Notes under the pieces: model-generated
Databases searched by the model: none
What the model was told of the DNA's origin: nothing
The model's input: the letters and a program-made list of their open reading frames with translations, nothing else
Origin: an uncultured Clostridia bacterium
Lineage (GTDB): Bacteria; Bacillota; Clostridia; TANB77; UBA1234
Direction: 5' to 3'
Length of the DNA: 8,646 bases
Assembly (NCBI GenBank): GCA_947624765.1
Contig: CANQLS010000057.1
Coordinates: 1 to 8,646 of the forward strand
Part shown: positions 5,753 through 8,646 of the stretch, one piece after another
How positions within the stretch are numbered: position 1 is the stretch's first letter
Layout: every line of letters begins with the position of its first letter
Made by a program: the position numbers and the translations under genes

Positions 5753-5785
5753 ATGTAATATTTGGTATATTCGACTTTCCAACTA

Positions 5786-5814
5786 TTGCTATTTGACAAA
5801 TTTTGATATATAAT
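5786..5814 (+). promoter_or_regulatory. Probable promoter of proS-aspS
   Basis: The -10 box is TATAAT (5809-5814). With 17-nt spacing the -35 box is TTGCTA (5786-5791), four of six matches. A better-looking TTGACA at 5793-5798 is only 10 nt from the same -10 box and cannot pair with it in a standard promoter. The leader to proS is about 20 nt, so there is no T-box leader of the kind that often controls aminoacyl-tRNA synthetase genes in Bacillota. Confidence 0.55.
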
Positions 5815-5838
5815 AGCCCTATTAAAGGGGGTTTTAGA

Positions 5839-7269
5839 ATGAAAAACAAAGCAATTACATCACGTGATGTTGATTTTGCAAAATGGTATGATGATGTTGT
5901 ACGTGCTGCAAAATTAGCCACATATTCTAGCGTAAAAGGTTGCGTGATTATAGAACCCAATGGATATGCTATCTGGGAAAATATTCAAAAAGTTTTAGAT
6001 AATATGTTTAAGGAAACTGGACATAGGAATTTGTATATGCCATTATTTATTCCAGAAAGTTTATTAAATAGAGAAAAAGAACACGTAGAGGGATTTGCTC
6101 CAGAAGTAGCTTGGGTTACACATGGGGGAAGCAAAGAGTTAGAAGAGAGAATGTGCGTACGTCCAACCTCTGAAACATTGTTTTGTGAATATTATGCAAA
6201 CACAATTCATTCTTATCGTGATTTACCAATGTTATATAATCAATGGTGTAATGTAGTAAGATGGGAAAAGGAAACAAGACCATTTCTTCGCTCTAGAGAA
6301 TTTTTATGGCAAGAAGGACATACAATGCATGAAACTGCTCGTGAGGCAGAAGCGGAAACTTTGCAGATGTTAAATATTTATAAAAAGTTTTTTGAAGATT
6401 ATTTAGCTATTCCTGTAATTGTAGGTAAAAAAACTGAAAAAGAGAAATTTGCTGGAGCAGAATATACATACACAGTAGAAGCTTTGATGTATAATGGAGT
6501 TTCTTTACAATCTGGAACATCTCATTATTTTGGACAAAAGTTTTCTATTCCATTTGATGTAAAATTTACAAATAGAAACAATGAATTAGAAAATACTTAT
6601 CAAACTTCTTGGGGAGTTTCTACTAGAATGATTGGTGGGCTTATTATGGTCCATAGTGATGATAATGGATTAGTTTTACCACCTAAAATAGCACCAAGAC
6701 AAGTGGTTATTATTCCTATTGGAACGGACGAAAATGTATTAAATAAAGCAAAAGATATAAATGCTTCTTTGCAAAGAAGCGGAATTATTTCATTTATTGA
6801 TGATAGTGAAAAATCACCTGGATTTAAATTTGCAGAGCATGAAACAAACGGTATTCCAGTTAGAATAGAAATAGGTCCAAAAGATTTAGATGCTGGTCAA
6901 GTTGTTCTTGCACGTAGAGATACTGGTGAAAAAATAACTGCTTCTTTAGAAGATTCATTAGTAGGAGTTGTTCAAGAATTACTAGACAGAATTCAAAATA
7001 ACTTGTTTGAAACTGCTCGTAAGAGAAGAGATGCTCAAACTTATACCGCTACTTCTATGGAAGAAGTTAAAGAAATTATGGAAAATCATCCAGGCTTTGT
7101 TAAAGCTATGTGGTGCGGCGATGAGGCTTGCGAATTAAAAATGAAAGAAATTCGTGGTACAAAATCAAGATGCATTCCTTTTGAGGACCAACAAGAGCAT
7201 ATTTCTGATAGCTGCGTTTGTTGCGGTAAAAAGGCTAAAACTATGGTTATATGGGGAATACAGTATTAG
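5839..7269 (+). CDS. proS: Proline--tRNA ligase, archaeal/eukaryotic-type (ProS type 3)
   Basis: This is a class II synthetase that attaches proline to tRNA(Pro) in the cytoplasm. The ATG at 5839 (476 aa) has AAAGGGGG 7 nt upstream; the frame also runs back to a TTG at 5803, but that overlaps the -10 box. Motif 1 lies around GHRNLYMPLFIPESLL (61-76), followed by RPTSE (108-112). Motif 2 is RPFLRSREFLWQEGHT (147-162), and motif 3 lies within SWGVSTRMIGGLIM to PPKIAP (257-286). The anticodon-binding domain is about 288-390, and the C-terminal domain carries a Cys cluster (C426, C431, C445, C459, C461, C462) of the zinc-binding kind. The protein ends in Tyr476, as in T. thermophilus-type ProRS, where the terminal Tyr reaches the active site. 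The editing (INS) insertion of bacterial-type ProRS is absent. It is the first gene of an operon with aspS. Confidence 0.97.
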   Translation: MKNKAITSRDVDFAKWYDDVVRAAKLATYSSVKGCVIIEPNGYAIWENIQKVLDNMFKETGHRNLYMPLFIPESLLNREKEHVEGFAPEVAWVTHGGSKELEERMCVRPTSETLFCEYYANTIHSYRDLPMLYNQWCNVVRWEKETRPFLRSREFLWQEGHTMHETAREAEAETLQMLNIYKKFFEDYLAIPVIVGKKTEKEKFAGAEYTYTVEALMYNGVSLQSGTSHYFGQKFSIPFDVKFTNRNNELENTYQTSWGVSTRMIGGLIMVHSDDNGLVLPPKIAPRQVVIIPIGTDENVLNKAKDINASLQRSGIISFIDDSEKSPGFKFAEHETNGIPVRIEIGPKDLDAGQVVLARRDTGEKITASLEDSLVGVVQELLDRIQNNLFETARKRRDAQTYTATSMEEVKEIMENHPGFVKAMWCGDEACELKMKEIRGTKSRCIPFEDQQEHISDSCVCCGKKAKTMVIWGIQY

Positions 7270-7298
7270 TAAAAATATTAAATGAAGGGATGAAGAAG

Positions 7299-8585
7299 AT
7301 GGAGAGAGTATTGATTAAAAATGTTAAAGTGGGAGAGCAAAATAAAGTACAAGGCTTCTTGGAAAATATTCGTGATAAGAAAACAATGGCATTTCTTGTA
7401 GTAAGAGATATTACTGGAAAACTTCAAGTAACAATCGAAAAAGAAAAATATCCAGAAATTGCAGAAGCTATTAGCGGTTTATTACCTCATTCAGTTGTTA
7501 CATTAGAGGGAATGGTTGTAACAAATGATTTCGTTAAAATGGGTGGTATAGAAATGCTACCAGAAAAAATTGTAGTAGAATCTCGTGCTGAGGCTTTACC
7601 TTTAGGTCCAGATGCAAATATTGATACACGATTAGATTATCGTTGGATTGATTTAAGAACTGAGAAAAATCAATTAATGTTTCAAATGCAAACAGAAATG
7701 GTAAAATCATTTAGAGAGTATGCATTAGAAAATAATTGTATTGAAATTCATACACCAAAACTAATTGGAACAGCTAGTGAAAGCGGTTCTGAAGTATTTG
7801 AATTAGATTATTTTGATGGTAAAGCATATTTAGCACAAAGTCCACAATTCTATAAACAAATGGCAATGGCAAGTGGCTTTGAAAGAATTTTTGAAGTAGG
7901 TCCTGTATTCCGTGCTGAAAAATCAAATACTAATAAACACGCTACAGAATTTACTGGATTTGATGTTGAAATTAGTTATATTGAATCTTTTGAAGATGTT
8001 ATGAAATTTGAAGAAGAAATGCTTGCCTATGCTTTAAAAAATTTAAAAGAAAAGTATGGCGAAAAAATTAAAGAAGTCTTTGGAAAAGAGATTGTCGTTC
8101 CAACACTTCCATTTCCACGAATGAAATTATCAGAAGTTTATGCAGAATTAAAAGAAAGATATAACTTTGAAGTACCAGAACAAGAAATGAATGATTTAAC
8201 AACAGAAGCGGAAAGAATGTGTAAGAAACTTTCAATGGATAAATTTGGTCATGAGTTTTTATTCGTTACAGATTATCCACCGATGAAAAGAGCATTTTAT
8301 CACATGAGAAAAAATGGAATTCCACAAGGCTATGACTTAATTTGGAACGGAGTAGAGATTACAACAGGTGCTCAAAGAGAACATCGTTATGAAGTATTAA
8401 AAGCACAAGCTGAAGAAAAAGGATTACAAAATGATGTAAAATTTTATCTAGAATTCTTTAAATATGGCTGTCCACCACATGGAGGCTTCGGTTTAGGTGT
8501 AGATAGATTAACCATGTTATTAACAGACGAATCTATAAAAGAAGTAGAATTTCTATTCAGAGGTCCAAACCGTTTAACACCATAA
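7299..8585 (+). CDS. aspS: Aspartate--tRNA ligase, archaeal-type without GAD domain (possibly non-discriminating)
   Basis: This class II synthetase charges tRNA(Asp), and perhaps tRNA(Asn) if non-discriminating. I chose the ATG at 7299 (428 aa, MERVLIKNVKVGEQ) because AAGGG at 7285-7289 lies 9 nt upstream. ATG 7290 is too close to that site, and ATG 7251 would overlap proS. An N-terminal OB-fold anticodon domain covers about 1-105 (FLVVRD, 32-37). The catalytic core has TRLDYRWIDLR (110-120), AQSPQFYKQ (179-187), motif 2 beginning FRAEKSNTNKHATEF (204-218), GVEITTGAQREHR (351-363) and motif 3 GFGLGVDRLTMLL (396-408), ending NRLTP. The roughly 590-aa bacterial form with a GAD insertion is clearly excluded. 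Relatives in Clostridia are often paired with GatCAB amidotransferase; gatCAB is not in this window, so specificity stays open. It sits 29 nt behind proS, and no terminator follows. Confidence 0.96.
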   Translation: MERVLIKNVKVGEQNKVQGFLENIRDKKTMAFLVVRDITGKLQVTIEKEKYPEIAEAISGLLPHSVVTLEGMVVTNDFVKMGGIEMLPEKIVVESRAEALPLGPDANIDTRLDYRWIDLRTEKNQLMFQMQTEMVKSFREYALENNCIEIHTPKLIGTASESGSEVFELDYFDGKAYLAQSPQFYKQMAMASGFERIFEVGPVFRAEKSNTNKHATEFTGFDVEISYIESFEDVMKFEEEMLAYALKNLKEKYGEKIKEVFGKEIVVPTLPFPRMKLSEVYAELKERYNFEVPEQEMNDLTTEAERMCKKLSMDKFGHEFLFVTDYPPMKRAFYHMRKNGIPQGYDLIWNGVEITTGAQREHRYEVLKAQAEEKGLQNDVKFYLEFFKYGCPPHGGFGLGVDRLTMLLTDESIKEVEFLFRGPNRLTP

Positions 8586-8589
8586 TCAT

Positions 8590-8618
8590 TTGACACGCAA
8601 GATTACATAATGTATAAT
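8590..8618 (+). promoter_or_regulatory. Perfect consensus sigma-A promoter after aspS (probable rnpB promoter)
   Basis: TTGACA (8590-8595) and TATAAT (8613-8618) are exactly 17 nt apart. The -35 box starts only four bases after the aspS stop. Predicted initiation at about 8625 falls on GGGAG. A perfect promoter feeding sequence with no start codon fits a stable RNA gene. Confidence 0.85.
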
Positions 8619-8624
8619 ATTAAA

Positions 8625-8646
8625 GGGAGTAAGTCAGATAATCGCG
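8625..8646 (+). ncRNA. rnpB: Probable RNase P RNA, extreme 5' end (cut by window edge)
   Basis: Only 22 bases are present, starting at the predicted transcription start with GGGAGTAAGTC and ending AGATAATCGCG. The run GTCAGATAATCGC resembles the conserved 5' region of RNase P RNA as I recall it: E. coli has ACCAGACAGTCGC (9 of 13 identical), and the B. subtilis RNA has GGGTAATCGC at the same place. The perfect promoter and the lack of an ATG support a stable RNA. RNase P RNA is the catalytic subunit that trims tRNA 5' leaders. A protein gene with a start codon just beyond the edge (AAAGGGAG could act as a ribosome binding site) is the alternative. Confidence 0.55.

Noticed and set aside
5750..5764. 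Inverted repeat CAAAT-GTAAT-ATTTG in the 95-aa gene/proS intergenic region as an operator
   Set aside because: Five-base AT-rich arms are expected by chance; no second copy was seen.
5793..5814. TTGACA with TATAAT as the proS promoter
   Set aside because: The spacing is only 10 nt. TTGCTA at 5786 gives 17 nt and was preferred.
5685..5960. 91-aa frame on - over the proS start
   Set aside because: It overlaps the proS promoter and N-terminus and has no start signals of its own.
7251..7298. Upstream starts for aspS at 7251 or 7290
   Set aside because: 7251 overlaps proS with no ribosome binding site, and 7290 abuts AAGGG. 7299 has 9-nt spacing and gives the usual family N-terminus.
8625..8646. 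tRNA gene at the right edge
   Set aside because: GGGAGTA could be an acceptor arm, but the following bases lack the T8 and D-stem/D-loop pattern. The similarity to RNase P RNA is better.
1..8646. CRISPR array, insertion sequence, prophage genes or a stop-codon reassignment
   Set aside because: There are no regularly spaced repeats and no transposase or integrase. Genes end in TAA or TAG and Trp codons are TGG; the absence of TGA stops in eight genes is too small a sample to mean anything.

Overview
The window is a low-GC, gene-dense stretch of ordinary bacterial housekeeping DNA, interrupted by one compositionally foreign two-gene insert. The gene set suggests a member of the Bacillota, most likely a Clostridia-like lineage. 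The support is a der-plsY-gpsA operon, archaeal-type ProRS (no editing insertion, C-terminal Cys cluster, terminal Tyr) and archaeal-type AspRS (about 430 aa, no GAD insertion), strong purine-rich ribosome binding sites, AT-rich codons (TTA, AGA, AAA) and sigma-A-type promoters. The exact taxon cannot be fixed from the sequence alone.

Layout. 2-1462 (+) is the C-terminal part of pheT, whose 5' end lies outside the window. 1466-1498 is a strong hairpin that can serve pheT and the convergent gene beyond it. 1502-2282 is the foreign insert: two small divergent genes (87 aa on -, 99 aa on +), neither recognised. Each has a near-consensus promoter and its own terminator, and both carry almost the same 5' leader. 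From 2318 the host resumes with a promoter and the operon der (2403-3728), plsY (3753-4421), gpsA (4431-5420). A 95-aa uncharacterised gene on - (5417-5704) runs tail-to-tail into gpsA with interlocked stop codons. Its promoter region is shared with the divergent proS (5839-7269), followed 29 nt later by aspS (7299-8585). Four bases after aspS begins a perfect sigma-A promoter (8590-8618), and the last 22 bases look like the 5' end of an RNase P RNA gene (rnpB).

How the genes fit together. PheT, ProRS, AspRS and RNase P RNA all serve tRNA charging or maturation, and Der assembles the 50S subunit, so the neighbourhood is mainly translational. GpsA makes sn-glycerol 3-phosphate and PlsY acylates it, so these two form the first steps of phospholipid synthesis.

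Most worth a second look: (1) the 1463-2282 insert, where all seven Arg codons are CGN, the 99-aa gene has no TTA among its 12 Leu codons, and sampled GC is about 47-50% against 23-38% in host lines; (2) the duplicated leader with a 5' hairpin, an A-run and AGGAGG in front of both insert genes, which suggests one shared control element; (3) the probable rnpB start at the right edge.
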